64,000 bases of DNA, from contig CM066997.1 in assembly GCA_033977485.1 (NCBI GenBank), positions 81,376,634-81,440,633 on the forward strand. The letters run 5' to 3'. Under the pieces are notes generated by a model. It was not told the DNA's origin, ran no database searches, and was given only the letters and a program-made list of their open reading frames with translations. The position numbers were made by a program, and so were the translations under genes. Shown in pieces: positions 10,004-21,505 of this stretch. The DNA is from Hydrangea macrophylla (lineage: Eukaryota > Streptophyta > Magnoliopsida > Cornales > Hydrangeaceae). The stretch's first letter is position 1. Every line of letters starts with the position of its first letter.

Positions 10004-10608
10004 TCTATTATTGCACCGTTCGAAGCTTTACATGGAAGACCTTACCAATTGCCGCTATGTTGGGCTAAAGTCAGAGATACTCAACTACTTGGGCCAGCGA
10101 GAAGATCCAAGTTGTACGAGAGAAGATGAGGACTGTACAGTCTAGACACAAGAGCTATGCCAACAAATGATGCAAAGATCTAGAGTTCGTAGTTGGAGAC
10201 CATGTACTACTCAAAGTTTTACATGTTCGAGGTATCGTCAAATTCGGATAGAAGAGAGGCAAGCTATCGCCGTGTTTCAGACCGTTCGAGATTCTAAAAC
10301 ATGTTAGAAAAGTAACCTATAGACTTGCATTGCCACTGAGGATGGTAGGAGCTCATAACATTTTCCACATCAGCATATTTAGGAAGTATGTCGACAACAT
10401 AGTGCATGAGATCAATTTTGAAGACATCGAGTTCAACTAGAATGTCACATTCAACGAAGGACCCATACAAATGTTAAACCATGGAGTGAAGAAGCTAGGG
10501 AACAAGGAGATCCCATTAGTGAAGATTCAGTGGAAGCACCAGGACAAAGGAGAAGCTTCATGGGAATTAGAGTCGGAGACGTGAGAGAAGTTTCCATTTT
10601 TGTTTTGA
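10004..10608 (+). pseudogene. pol: Chromovirus B integrase C-terminus with chromodomain, decayed
   Basis: The frame opens with the integrase segment APFEALHGRPYQLPLCW (a variant of the Tekay/Del motif PYEALYGR...PLCW). A frameshift follows near 10097. Next come the GDHVLLKV region (about 10192) and FRPFEIL, and a degraded chromodomain ends at the TGA 10606-10608. In-frame stops occur before CKDLEF, inside FG-stop-KRGKL (about 10250), after IEFN and in the last segment. The upstream catalytic core is missing. The position just before a PPT and LTR fits the 3' end of a Ty3/gypsy chromovirus. It cannot be functional. Confidence 0.8.
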
Positions 10609-10622
10609 CCCTGCTTACTTTA

Positions 10623-10660
10623 GATTTTGGGGGCAAAATCTTTTAATGAGTGGTGGATGA
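10623..10660 (+). other. Pre-PPT hairpin and polypurine tract of element B
   Basis: GATTTTGGGGGCAAAATC (10623-10640) is a perfect 7-bp stem with a GGGG loop. The purine-rich AATGAGTGGTGGATGA then runs up to the LTR start at 10661. Equivalent 18-nt hairpins precede the LTRs of C (22781), D (30616) and E (27996). Confidence 0.75.
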
Positions 10661-10794
10661 TGTAATGCCCTGTAGTTTTGAAATGTATTGTATGAATTAG
10701 ACCTTGTATTAATTCTTTACATACTTATATGAGTTTAACCTAATTCTTTACATACTTATATGAGTTTAACCTTACCTTGGTGTATTGTGTGTCC

Positions 10795-11007
10795 TAATCG
10801 ATTGGACTGGTTTCCCAATTAATTGTCTTAGTTTGAATACCGATCAATTGGCATCTTATACCAATTGATTGCCACTTTTATACCTATAACCTAGATCTAA
10901 TCCATTGGACTTCATTACAATCGATTGGAGTCATTAATACCAAACATCAATCAATTGGACCCTTTTTCCAATCGATTGGAATATTTACTACCTACCCCAA
11001 TCAATTG
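10795..11007. promoter_or_regulatory. CAATCGATTG-type cluster 1 in LTR B
   Basis: About nine intact or one-to-two-base variant copies (CAATCGATTG, CAATCAATTG, CAATTGATTG) lie 134-346 bp into the LTR. That is the same offset as the proximal cluster of the solo LTR A. Confidence 0.6.
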
Positions 11008-11123
11008 CCACTTTGGCAGCAGCTAGACAGATTCTTTTGCTCTGGCTGGGGAGAGGCCACGTGAACACATATTTTCTAAATGTATGTGATGGTTTTCTTC
11101 GTATTTCTAGTTTCAAAAATTAG

Positions 11124-11166
11124 TGAGAGAGAGAGAGAGAGTGTGTGTGTGTGTGTGTGTGTGTGT
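11124..11166. repeat. (GA)n(GT)n microsatellite
   Basis: A pure GA run passes directly into a pure GT run of about 26 bp. It sits in the transcribed part of LTR B, like the TG/CT runs of LTR A (5290-5450) and LTR E (27510-27672). Confidence 0.9.
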
Positions 11167-11524
11167 ATGTTTATGTATGTTTTATATATCTATACACCCA
11201 TATACATACATATATACATATCTATCCACACACACCCACATGGATTGAAGAAGGAGACCAGAACAAGAAGAAAGAAGAAAGAATAAAGAAGAAGGAATCA
11301 GAAATTAGAAGGGAGAAAAGAAGACTGAAAGGGAAAGAGGAGGACTATCATTGAAGCCCAAGCTTCAATCACCACCCATACACATCCTAGACTCCTAAGG
11401 TGAGTTCTAAATTCACTTGGTAACACCCCATTGATGTTAAAGCATGTTTAAAAGAAGGCTTTGAATCATAGTTTTCCCCATATATTCGTTATGAATTGTC
11501 ATCTTTGTGAAGAAGATGAAGTTC

Positions 11525-11714
11525 CAATCGATTGGGACTTTTCCCAATCGATTGCCATCTTTGATAACCCAATCGATTGCCATTGTAGATACCCTAATTG
11601 ATTGCCAAAGTTAGCAATCGATTGGCATGGATTATGATCCAAGCGATTGGTTTTTTTCCCAATCGATTATTGCTATTTTATGCCAATCGATTGGAACTAT
11701 GTCCCAATCGATTG
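11525..11714. promoter_or_regulatory. CAATCGATTG cluster 2 in LTR B
   Basis: About nine copies, six of them perfect, lie 864-1053 bp into the LTR, as in LTR A (824-1030). Confidence 0.6.
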
Positions 11715-12029
11715 TTAGGTACAGAATGTTGATTTTCATGTTTAGTTAATATTATAATTGTTTAGTCATTTATATACTGTTTTGAAACCCCCGCATGGAA
11801 TGCACACGTGGTAATGAGATAATGCGGTGTAGGATCGTAGTGACATTAAGAATAATGAATAATTTTTATAACATTAGATAATGTATTAGTCGCAAATCGT
11901 TTGGGTTCTCGTCCATTTCATTCAATGTAGTTAGGCCACATGGAATTGTCATATGTCAATGTTAGAGTTGAACTTAAATAGGTTTGTTAAGATTCAGGAA
12001 TCTTGCACTGATGGGCCTTAGTCATCCAT

Positions 12030-12330
12030 ATGTTCTTAAAAGCGGTGAACTGTACATATGTTCTTAAAAGCGATGGACCGGACCAAGTATCCCTACGATA
12101 GACTATTGATCCATTGATATGTTCTTAAAAGCAGTGAACTGTGTATATGTTCTTAAAAGTGGTGGAGTAGTAGATGACATTGAGTCGTGGCATTAGAATG
12201 ATGTACTGTTACTTAAAGCGATATATCCTTGTAATGTGGTGAACTGGGCATATGTTTTTAAAAGCTGAGGATGGATTGACGTGGTGTCCATAACATGCGG
12301 TGAACTATGCATATGTTCTTAAAAGCGATG
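12030..12330 (+). repeat. Internal minisatellite of LTR B
   Basis: ATGTTCTTAAAAGCGGTGAA and variants recur about seven times at irregular 35-80 bp spacing. They are homologous to the array at 4290-4610. Confidence 0.7.
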
Positions 12331-12615
12331 GATAGAGCAATGGTGTATCTATAAAAGTCAACTACTATTGAGTCTGTTCTTCTACCAGTAAGGTGTATCA
12401 TCGACCTTAATTAGTAAGATGTTAGTAATTGGATATTTGGTTTGAATAAAGAGAAAATACCGTCAATGTAACTTAATACATATTGTTCATAACTTGTAAT
12501 AACTTCAACAGTTGATACCATGTTAGTATCTAATTCACTCAGCTTTCATTAAGCTGACAGCGTTTATGCCACTAGACATTTCTACATTCCATCGCACCCT
12601 ATCTATGACTATATA

Positions 12616-12735
12616 GGTAAAGGACCTGCACGCGAGGACTACCATTTTGGAGATGATGTTCCTGTGGATGACTACCCCGATGGAAGTGAAATAGAAGAAG
12701 ACTACTACATAAATGACTACGCTTATGCCAACTGA
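12616..12735 (+). CDS. Acidic, aromatic LTR peptide frame (LTR B)
   Basis: A 39-residue open segment follows an acceptor-like AG. It has many Asp, Glu and Tyr and ends NDYAYAN-stop. It has no start codon of its own, so it would have to be reached by splicing or belong to a longer frame. It matches the tail of 3918-4184 in position and composition. Confidence 0.25.
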   Translation, partial: GKGPAREDYHFGDDVPVDDYPDGSEIEEDYYINDYAYAN

Positions 12736-13055
12736 AGACTAGGAAAGATTGTAGTTAATCCATCTTTGTTGTATTTCATACCTTTTGTAATCAAACAAAT
12801 GTTGCCTTAATGTTGTAATTCACTTATTTTTTATTTGATTCAATACTATGATATGTAATAGCATAGTAACTTCCTTTAACATTAAGTTATATTTTAACCA
12901 AAACTTAGATTATTATATTGTGATCTTTTATCCTTCCGTTTTCTTGGTACTGCGTGTTGTGGACAACCATGTGACTTCACCAATCACGGCCTTTGGACAC
13001 AAAAAGGAATACATTTTCTCTATTTTTACCATTCTAGGGCATGATATTTATGGGC

Positions 13056-13356
13056 ATGGTTTGGCCAAGCACAAGTCGATAATCTGGGGGTCTGCAAGTA
13101 GCAGTATGAAGCTTCCAAGGCCATGAAGGAGCTTCTTTTGCTGGAGAAGACCCGACTTGAGACTGAGTTGGCCAAAATCAACGCCGACCTGAAAAACACT
13201 AATGCCGGCCTTGATCTATCTGAGAAGGCCATCCTTGATGTCGGGCGTACTGCACAGGAGTATGTGGAGGCCCTGACGGGGACGGCCACTGAGGCGAGTA
13301 AGTGGCAGGCCGATAGAGGGAGTTTGAATATCTGGATCAGGCTTGGGAGGAATTAA
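13056..13356 (+). pseudogene. 3' part of the Tat antisense gene
   Basis: The frame, with one TAG near 13090, reads QYEASKAMKELLLLEKTRLE and continues as a heptad-like, Leu/Glu/Lys-rich segment (to about residue 45), then ends at 13356. The predicted coiled coil is the C-terminal part of the gene whose exons 1 and 2 are at 2261-2770. It ends 120 bp from the converging pol stop at 13478, as expected for this class of antisense ORF. Function unknown. Confidence 0.55.
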
Positions 13357-13475
13357 GGCTTAAGTTTGTAAAGAATTAATGAATATATGCATATTTTTTT
13401 TCCCTAGCCGTTCTACTCTGTATACGGATAATTCCATGTAAACTTTTGACAATCAATGAAAATGAAGTTTTTCTA

Positions 13476-14620
13476 TTATTCATCCATTGTTACTGTCTCC
13501 CAAAGAGATGGTACATATTGCTTTAAATATTTTCCATTTATCGGCCTAATATGCATCTCACCATCTAAATCCATTAACCGATACGCTCCTCCCGTAATGA
13601 CCTATATTACTTGGTATGGACCTTCCCATTTAGCTGACCATTTTCCATATCGGCCATCTTTCTCACCCAACATAGGTCTCCTTCGCCAAATGACTTGTGT
13701 TTGACCCTCTTGTTGTATGCCCGAGTAACTCTGTTCTTCTGTGCCTTAATACAGTCCAAAGTTTTAAGACGGACGTCATCGAGCTCTTCCAACTTGGTCA
13801 ACATTGCTTCAGTGTACTCGGCTGATTCAAGACCGAGTTGGAATGCTCGCCTTACTGACCGGACTGTAACTTCCATAGGTAGCATTGCGTCATGACCATA
13901 GGTAAGCATGAATGGAGTAATGTTTGTGGGCGACCTCTTTGATGTCCTATATGCCCACAACGCCTCAGACAATAAATCATGCCATACCCTAGGATTACCT
14001 TCCACCATCTTCTATATTATCCCTTTGATTGTTTTGTTTGACGACTCGGCCTGTCCATTTCCTTGGGCAAAATACGGAGTTGAATTAACCATTTTGATAC
14101 CTCGGCTTTTAGCAAATGCCTTAACTTTGTTTCCCGTGAAGACTGATCCTTGATCTGCTATAATCATTTCTGGAAGCCCGAATCGGTGAATTATGTGTTC
14201 ATTAATGAATTTGATCACATATTCTTGATTCACCGATTTGGTTGGTACTGCCTTCACCCATTTCGTAAAGTAATCAGTTGCCACCACTATGAAGCAGTGT
14301 TGACCTGAGGATGGTGGGTATATTTTCCCAATTAGGTCCATGGCCCAGCCTCGAAATAGCCATGGTCTTACAATCACCTGCATCTCGGTAGTTGGTACCC
14401 ACTGTATTGGCCCGTGTTTTTGGCATGCTTGACATCCTTTGGCATAGTCAATACAATCTTTTAGCATACTAGGCCAATAATAATTATATCTTCTAAGAAG
14501 CCATTTCATCTTTGTACCTGCCTAGTGTGCTCCGCAGATACCTTCGTGTACCTCGGTCATCACTTTCATGGCCTCGAGCTTGTCCAAGCATCTCAGTAAA
14601 ACTTCGTCTTAAGGCTTTTC
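13476..14620 (-). pseudogene. pol: Tat integrase
   Basis: The HHCC zinc-binding segment is visible, with QACQKHGP near 14430. The catalytic triad is present: Asp in WAMDLIG (about 14340), Asp in ADQGS (about 14150) and Glu in GQAESSNK (about 14045). The C-terminal domain starts at RVWHDLLSEALWAYRTS and ends MDLDGEMHIRPINGKY and WETVTMDE, stop at 13476-13478. TAG stops interrupt the frame at 14522-14524 and 14012-14014, each where Gln is usual. A frameshift occurs near 13630. No chromodomain is present, as in Tat. Confidence 0.9.
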
Positions 14621-14879
14621 TTAAATAATTCTCCATCAAGTAGAACATAATTGACCAAAGATAACTTTGTTTTCCTTTTGTCCATACCGCTTGGATGCAA
14701 GAGGCATCTGATTATTGGTACTCTCTAGTCCTGATCGTCCATGACTATCGAGAATGCATCTGCCGCCATTTCTCGTTGTCTTACCGATGGCAAGATTCTT
14801 CTTTGTATTCTTATCAACTTTTCGTTATCATTTACTTCCAATTTGGTTCCTGATGCGACTTGTGCTAAATTGTCGGCCT

Positions 14880-15720
14880 CGAAATTATAGGCTCGAGCAA
14901 CATGTTGGACTCTAACGTCATCGAATTCCCGTAGTAATTAGAGAGCAATCAAGTTGAAGGGCAGTAACTCCTAGCTCTTGCATCTGAACTCACCACTGAG
15001 TTGGCTAATGGCAAGGTTTGAGTCACCGATAATGTGAATCGCTGATACATCTAGCTCAGCCATTATTTCCAAGCTGATTAATGCTTCATATTCCGCTTGA
15101 TTACTAGAACATTCAAATTCTAGTTTGAATAAGAAAACGGTCTTTCATTTTCTCAATGATATCACGATTATTCCTGCCCCTGCTCCATCAACATTTCTTG
15201 ATCCATCAAATACCAACGTCCAAGGGGACAAAGAAATCATTGATAATAAAGTGGAATCAATTGCTTCATTTAATTCTGGGCCGACATCCAAACAAGGGTG
15301 ATCAGCCAAGAAATCGGCGAGGGTTTGTCCTTTCACCGATCTCTGTGGAACGAATTGAAATGTGAACTCCATCATAGCGAGAGTCCACTTTCCTATACGT
15401 CCACACATTATCGGTCTTGATAGCATGTATTTAATGACATTAGTTTGGAAAATCAAATAAACCAAAACAGGAAGCATATATACCCTTTATTTTTATGAAG
15501 CAAAATACAAGGCTAAACATAGTTTTTCCATCGGTGTGTATCTACGCTCGACAGAAGTAAGAACTTTACTCAAATAATACACTGCCTATTCCTTCCCCCA
15601 TTCGTTGTCCTATGCTAGCATGCATGCTATTGATTCATCTAAGGCCGATAAATACAGCTTCAACGGTCTTTTCTTCCTTGGAGGCATGATTACTGGCAAT
15701 TCAGATAAATATTGCTTGAT
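14880..15720 (-). pseudogene. pol: Tat RNase H and additional RNase H
   Basis: The end of the first RNase H region carries SVKGQTLADFLADHP (about 15310). A second RNase H-like start, WTLVFDGSRNVDGAGAGI, follows near 15190. The Asp of FDGS is the first catalytic residue of that fold. The rest (14880-15145) is shifted and full of stops. A second RNase H of this kind is the hallmark of Tat/Ogre elements. Confidence 0.8.
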
Positions 15721-15724
15721 AGTT

Positions 15725-17017
15725 TCAAAGGCCTTTTGATGCTGACTCTCCCACTTGAATTCTTCCTCGGCCTTTAGCTTGAGTAATGGGGACCAAATAT
15801 GTGTCCGTCCTGCACAGTTTGAAATGAACCTGCGCAGAAAGTTGATTTGCCCGAGCAGTCTTTGGAGTTCTTTCTTGTTTTTTGGGGGGTTCTGCTGATT
15901 GAATGGATCGAACCTTGTTTTTATCGATCTCAATGCCTCTTTGGTGCACCAGGAAACCAAGAAAGTTCCCCACTGATACTCCAAAAGCACACTTCAAGGG
16001 GTTCATCTTAAGCCCATGGATCCTCATTTTTTCAAAAGATCTTCTTAAATCGGCCAAATGCTTCTCCTGCGTGGCCGATTTTATGACAACATCATCAATG
16101 TAAACTTCCATGATTTTCCCAATCATGTCATGGAAGATCGCGTTCATGGCTCGCTAATATGTTGCTCCAGCATTTTTCAACCCGAACGGCATAACTACCC
16201 ATTCAAATGTTCCAATTGCGCCAGGACATCTGAATGCGGTCTTGGGGACATCTTCTTTGGCTATATAGATCTGGTTATATCCTGAATGTCTATCCATAAA
16301 GGATAAAATTTTATGCTTGGCCGCGGCGTTAATGAGCTGATTGGCCATTGGCATTGGGCATTCATCTTTAGGGGTTGCCATGTTCAGATTTCTAAAGTCT
16401 ATGTAGAACCTTATCTTGCTGTTTTTCTTGACTACTGGTACAATATTGGAAATCGAATCGACGTACCTGGTTGTTCTGATAATGCTGGCCTTCAGCAGCC
16501 GTTCGATTTCTTCTTTGACTTTAAGAATGACCTCAGGGGACTTTCTCCGGGGTAATTGTTTGAATGGCCTATACCATTCCTTGATCGGTAATCGGTGTTC
16601 CATGAGTTCCCTTTCCAATGCAGGCATTTCATGGTAGTCCCAGGCAAAGCAATCTTTAAATTCTCTAAGTAGAGATATCAATGATGCCTGGAAATTGGGT
16701 TTGAGTAATTGATTTATGAAAGTGGGTTGGTATTCTCCGCTTGCCCCCAAATTAACCTCAAGGAGAGGATCTTGTACATCGGTTTTTAAGTCGTCAAGCT
16801 TCGCTGGGGCCAATGATAGCTCCTCTAGCTCTATGTACTCTTTCGTCATTTCTCCCTGGAAATCTTCAATAATATCCACGATGTCAGCCAATGATATTTG
16901 TGCTTGCCTGTCTACCAGGAAAGCCTGCACTCTAGTAACATTGGCCTGCACGGGCAGTGCGCTTCTATGCCTCACTGATGATGGGTTCTGGTCCATTGGG
17001 GATACTAAGTTCTGCAT
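15725..17017 (-). pseudogene. pol: Tat reverse transcriptase
   Basis: Conserved RT blocks appear in order: FYIDFRNLNMATPKDECPMP (about 16390), FMDRHSGYNQI (about 16290), TAFRCPGAIGTFEWVVMPFG (about 16220) and the catalytic YIDDVVIKS (about 16090). A TAG at 16154-16156 replaces the usual Gln of the ATYQRAM block. A shift in a C/A run near 15890 breaks the link to RNase H. The upstream end overlaps another frame (16965-17237), showing one more frameshift. Confidence 0.9.
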
Positions 17018-17906
17018 CGTTGTCGATCGGCGTAATCACAATTGATGACTGATCGAGTTGTTTGTACACCTGAATCAATTGATTCCTTTGATCCTTCACC
17101 ATGGTGGGCGATCTAGGCCTACCATATTTATCTGTTCCGATGAATTTGATAAGGCCGATATCGTCTTCATACAAAACGGCCTCAGAGCAATGTATTCTGG
17201 CAATGAAAGGTTTATGATTAGTCCAGACCACTTCCACCTCGTCACCATTCTAGAAAATCAAGAACTGATGCAAAGTTGAAGGTATGCACCAACTGGTATG
17301 GATCCAGTCTCTACCGAGAAAGGCATTATATGAGGCTCTAGAATCCACGACAAAGAAAGCTATCATGGTGGTCTTCTTTCCCACAGTAAGCTCTACTGGG
17401 AGGATTCCTTTTGTCTTCGTCGTTGTCCCTGTGAACCCACAGACTGTGAGCTCAGTTGGGATCAATTCTTTCTTGTCACGCTGCAACTTTAGCAACATAA
17501 TGGATGGTAGGATGTTTACCGCAGCTCCATTATCGATCAGCACCCTCAAATATGGAACGCCATCAATAGCCGCGTTGATGTACAACGGCTTCAGATGTTG
17601 CGACATTCCTTCTGCCGGCTTCTTTAAGAATACTTTAGCAGGTTTCTTTCCTTTTTCATCTTCGGCCTTTGGTCTGATTACCGATACCTTGAGCTTCTCT
17701 ATTTTTACTTCCTGGTTGATAAATATTGGAGTTGATGGACTCTTGTCCTCATGCACATCACCCTCCATCTTGTATTCTTGGTTGGGCTTCGCTCCGAAAG
17801 ACATCGACAATGTGTACACCATATTCACCGAGAAATATTTTGGAATACTTCCAAACTGGATGCATTTTTCCAATGATTCTTCATCATCCGAATCAATATC
17901 GGCCAT
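17018..17906 (-). pseudogene. pol: Tat aspartic protease and linker
   Basis: The active-site segment is VLIDNGAAVNILP (about 17535), with Asp-Asn-Gly instead of Asp-Thr/Ser-Gly, a variant seen in Tat proteases. The supporting FLGRDWIH occurs near 17300. A stop follows at 17250, but the frame then continues open to 16965 as the protease-RT linker. Confidence 0.8.
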
Positions 17907-18467
17907 GTCTAAGTCCTATTCGTTCACCTCCGAAACTGATGGTATTTCAAGCTTTTGAAGTTTTGTGTCCCAATTTTCTACCTCGATTTTCTCCTTTCCT
18001 TTACGGCTTAGGATCACCCTTGGCACCATGTCCTTTTGTTAATCTACCCGCTTCTTTTCCAAGTAGTATCTAGCTTCCCAGTCCCGAGCTGACTGCCTCA
18101 GCCTCTGCATTCTCCGTTTTTGTGTCTTGCTGAAGTACGTATGCTCTGGGAATTTTGGGTGTTCCACCCTTTTCTAATGGTTTACTTCAGCTTTTGGTGG
18201 AACAACCATGCGCGGGGATCAGTCTTGGCATTGGTACATTTTCCTTCTCACGTCCCTGTTTTCTTGCCTTGGTCCATCACGAAAATTCTCATGCTCCTAT
18301 AAATCGGGCTTCCGGCGGTACTCTTGGTTTGGATACGTGAGGCGACTTTGAATCAGCCTTCTCGGACTTGGTGGCCGAGATGCCCTTTCCTTCTTTGGCT
18401 CGGGAGTTTTGATAACCTCAGCCTTGCATTTAGGACATAGCCCTTGTTCGATCAAATCAACCATCCA
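17907..18467 (-). pseudogene. Degraded gag-protease junction of the Tat element
   Basis: No long frame survives. Minus-strand traces such as GLCPKCKAEV (about 18440) and basic proline-rich stretches suggest the end of gag and the start of pro, but frameshifts are frequent. Confidence 0.5.
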
Positions 18468-20230
18468 TTACAGAGTTGGGACCTTACTCTCCTCTTGATC
18501 GGCCACGTCCGACACCATACTAGAAGCCACTCTTGCCTTCGCCCGTTGGTTTACTCTCGTGCTTGTTTCAGCAACTTCAGCTCCTTTGAGGCTAATCTTT
18601 TCTATTAGCCTGCACAAGATGGTAAAATCAGGTGCCGCCATGTTTGCCCCCACTATCTCCGGAAATGGATTGTTATCAACTCCCATTATTTCCTTCTCTT
18701 TTTTGGCAAACTTTAGATTCCCCTTATCGATCATATCCTGCAAGACATTTTGGAACACCAGACAGTTGTTAGTGGTATGACGCCAAGAGTTATGCCATTT
18801 GCAGTACTCTTTTCCTTTCAGCTCATTAGCAGAAGGTAATTTCACGTCGTGTGAAAGACGAATTTGCCTATTGACCATCATAGAGTCAAAAATCTGGTCA
18901 ACCATAGCAATGTTAAATGAATATTGCTTGCCGGCCTCAAAAGGCTATTTTATGACCGAGGACAACTGCACATCAGTTGGTTTAGGCAACTGCTGGCATA
19001 GATACGACCTTTTTAAAACAATCTTGGCCACATCTATTTCGGTACTGATTTCGCATTCAGTAGCATGAATGTCATAATTGGGATCCCTGTGATAGGTTCC
19101 TTTGGATGAATTTTTCCTTTCTTGTTCTTCCTCGAGCATGTGCTCATATCGGGCAGCTCGAGTTGCTAACTCAAAGAGATTGCAGAAACCCTTGCCCTCA
19201 AACTTTTTCCTTAGTTCAAAGGTAAGTCCCCCAAAGGCTATATTGACAAATTCTTCTTCGGGTAACATGACCCTGCAACGATGCTTAGCCTTTTTGAACC
19301 TGGCAATGTATACTTCAGCCGATTCACTTGGCAGTTGATACAGCCTAGTCAAATCGGCCATAGAAGCTTCGGGCTCAGTTCGATAAAATTGGGCATGAAA
19401 CACTTCCTCCATTTGGTTCTATGTGTGGAATGAGTTCGAAGGAAAGTTGACGTACCAACTAAAAGCTACCACGGTCCAGGAATTAGGGAACAACTTTAGT
19501 AGCATATCTCCTCGGTGACTCACCTCTTCGCTCTGAAGCAGAAATCGACTGATGTGTTCCACGGTCAATTGGTCTCCCTCACCAGAAAATGTTATGAAAT
19601 TGGGAACCTTATATCCTCGGGGAAAAGGCACTCTTTCAATGGCATCGGTATGCGGCCTCCGATAAACGGGCCTTTGGGTTCTACGGAGTAGGCCGCCAAA
19701 GTCTTGGAGAATGACCTCGGCGATCTGCTCTTGATCTACCCTAGCTGTTTGGATAAGGGCCCCCCTTCCCATGCCGGTCTCATGTTCTAGAAAGATTCTA
19801 TCATTCCCCATGGGCTCATCCTCGGTGACTGGGTTGTCTCTGAACAACGGATTGATTCTTCCCCACTAACGGTCTGAATCTTGCCCATTTAGACCGATCA
19901 ATGGTTCCCTGATGGGGGTGCTTTGTCGGACCACAACCCGGGATGGGTTTTCGGTCTCTCCTAAGATTTCCTTACCATCCCTCTTTGGTGGGGTAATGTA
20001 TTTTTCGATCCTGGAGGAAGAAGGGGTATTTTGACTTGCCCCCAACCCAACCTGAGATAGGGAGGTTGGTGGGACGGATGGCTGTGAAAGGTCACTCGCT
20101 TGGTGTTCCTTCTACTCCCTTATCTCACGGAATATTTACCACACTTGGGTAAAAGTCTGATCCTGCCTAATGGACATCTCAGCCAAGCGTTGGCTGAACA
20201 TTTCCATCAAGTGATTGCTCTTGTTCGATA
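18468..20230 (-). pseudogene. gag: Tat gag
   Basis: One reading frame runs from about 20207 (ATG of MEMFSQRLAEM) to 18468, with in-frame stops near 20130, 20110, 19865, 19419 and 18945. Core capsid-like segments are RVPFPRGYKVPNFITFSGEG, HISRFLLQ, MADLTRLYQLPSESAEVYIA and FKKAKHRCRVMLPEEEFVNI. The C-terminal motif KEYCKWHNSWRHTTNNCLVF (about 18800) is the modified zinc-knuckle region typical of Tat gag. The shared frame across all segments shows the stops are point changes. Confidence 0.85.
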
Positions 20231-20439
20231 AGTCTGCCTGACTGGCTACTGAGCTGATGACCGGTTCCAAGACGGGTTCTATGACGGGTTCTATTCTATG
20301 ACGGATTCTAAGACAGGTTCACGTGAGCCTATCTCTTGGGAAATCCCCTTAGATCATGTTTCCTTTCCTGCCATTTGACACAGACCCACCGGGCGTGCAA
20401 AAAATTGTTTACAATAATTTCTGGGCGTGCCAGAGTCCA
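20231..20439 (-). other. Leader and PBS region of the Tat element
   Basis: The minus strand contains TGGCACGCCCAG (20423-20434) and again GCACGCCCGGTGGGTC (about 20384-20399). GCACGCCC-GTGGGAC words lie just inside Tat-group elements. I cannot say which copy is the PBS, so the LTR end is approximate. Confidence 0.45.
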
Positions 20440-21505
20440 CATGGACTCAACGAGGTTATGATAACCTAATATGACTTCTAATACAAATAACAAGTGTTGG
20501 GTCTTAGCTCTACTCTGATGCAAGTAAGCAATTATAAATAGAAACTGAAAAAAAAACAAAACAAACACTGGAATTCAAAATACCTCCACGGACATCGTCA
20601 TCTTCATTGATTGAATTCAAGTAATAATTACAAACACTCGAACATGCAATAAGAACTCATAAATCACTCAAGAACAAAAGTAATATTGTTATGAGGAGAA
20701 ACTAAAGTCTGTTAGCACAGAAGTGGCGTGTGTGTTAGCCCCTTCAAATGTTGCACTACTTGCCCTATTTATAGAACTTGAACAAAAAACTGCTTATATT
20801 AGTGGGGTAAATGTGTAGTGGTCCCTTATTTTTTAGGAACAACTAAGCTACTGCCTCCACTCTTTATGCCATGATCACCTTCCACCATCTATTTGATGTT
20901 CCCACTTCTGCCACGTTCCTCTTCATGTAACTGCTTCTTTTCCAGCTCAGTATAACCCGAAACACATGTTCTTTCTCCATGCCAATTGCTTTAAAGCCTT
21001 GTGAATAGACCCCTAGTTGACCGATTTCAACCTTCCCTGAGTAGCTTGATCCTTGTTGGTTGATGGACCTCGGTCTTATTTTCCGTAGGAAGGCTGCTAG
21101 CGTCTATCGATCTCTTTTGTCCGATGTTTTCTTACTTACTAGATTGCTTACCAATTATTTCCCAAGCTCGATATTACATCTTCTTTCTGAGCTCCTTTTG
21201 GTCTCTACTGTAGGACCTTCATGGCTGGACATCGGTCATATTTGACTGATTCTAATACTACCATTGCAACTACCGTACAACCTTGGCCTTGCTTGTTTAA
21301 ACCGAGGTATCTCATGAAGATTCCATATCATCCTATCTTCGATCTTAACCCCGATATTCACCGACTGGCTGTATGCTCACTATCTGCCACTAGCTCTGAT
21401 ATCGATCTTTCCTCCCTGTTCATCTACAAACCTGCTACTATGATGATGTCATCAAGCCACGTGATTGTCATGTGCCTTGGGCAAATCCAAATTAGGGTGT
21501 AAACA
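20440..21505 (-). repeat. 5' LTR of the Tat element
   Basis: It starts TGTTTACACCCTAATTTGG at 21505 on the minus strand. A TATA box TTCTATAAATAGGG is at about 20763-20776, followed by a leader ending near the GCACGCCC motifs. Length is about 1.05 kb. It is clearly different from the TGTAGACACCCC LTR at position 381. Confidence 0.7.

Larger units (their letters stand above)
10661..13046 (+). repeat. 3' LTR of chromovirus B
   Basis: It begins TGTAATGCCCTGTAG directly after the PPT and ends GGGCATGATA, a mutated version of the GGGGCGTGACA end of the solo LTR at 3634. The order of parts matches that LTR: palindromes, microsatellite, palindromes, minisatellite, acidic-peptide frame, end. The right end abuts the antisense gene of the Tat element, so B inserted there. 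No 5' LTR is recognisable. Confidence 0.85.
13047..21505 (-). mobile_element. Tat-lineage Ty3/gypsy element (right part), decayed
   Basis: The minus-strand order is 5' LTR, gag, protease, RT, RNase H, additional RNase H, integrase. Then comes a convergent antisense gene, whose other end lies at 2261-2770. The additional RNase H and the antisense gene are Tat-clade features. Several in-frame stops and frameshifts make it non-functional. The 3' LTR is not in the window or not recognisable. Confidence 0.85.

Noticed and set aside
17284..17958. 224-codon plus-strand frame
   Set aside because: It is the shadow of the Tat protease on the other strand.
1..21505. A single element with its 3' LTR at 381 and 5' LTR at 21505
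   Set aside because: The two LTR starts (TGTAGACACCCC versus TGTTTACACCCTAA) and all following sequence differ, so they cannot be the two ends of one insertion.
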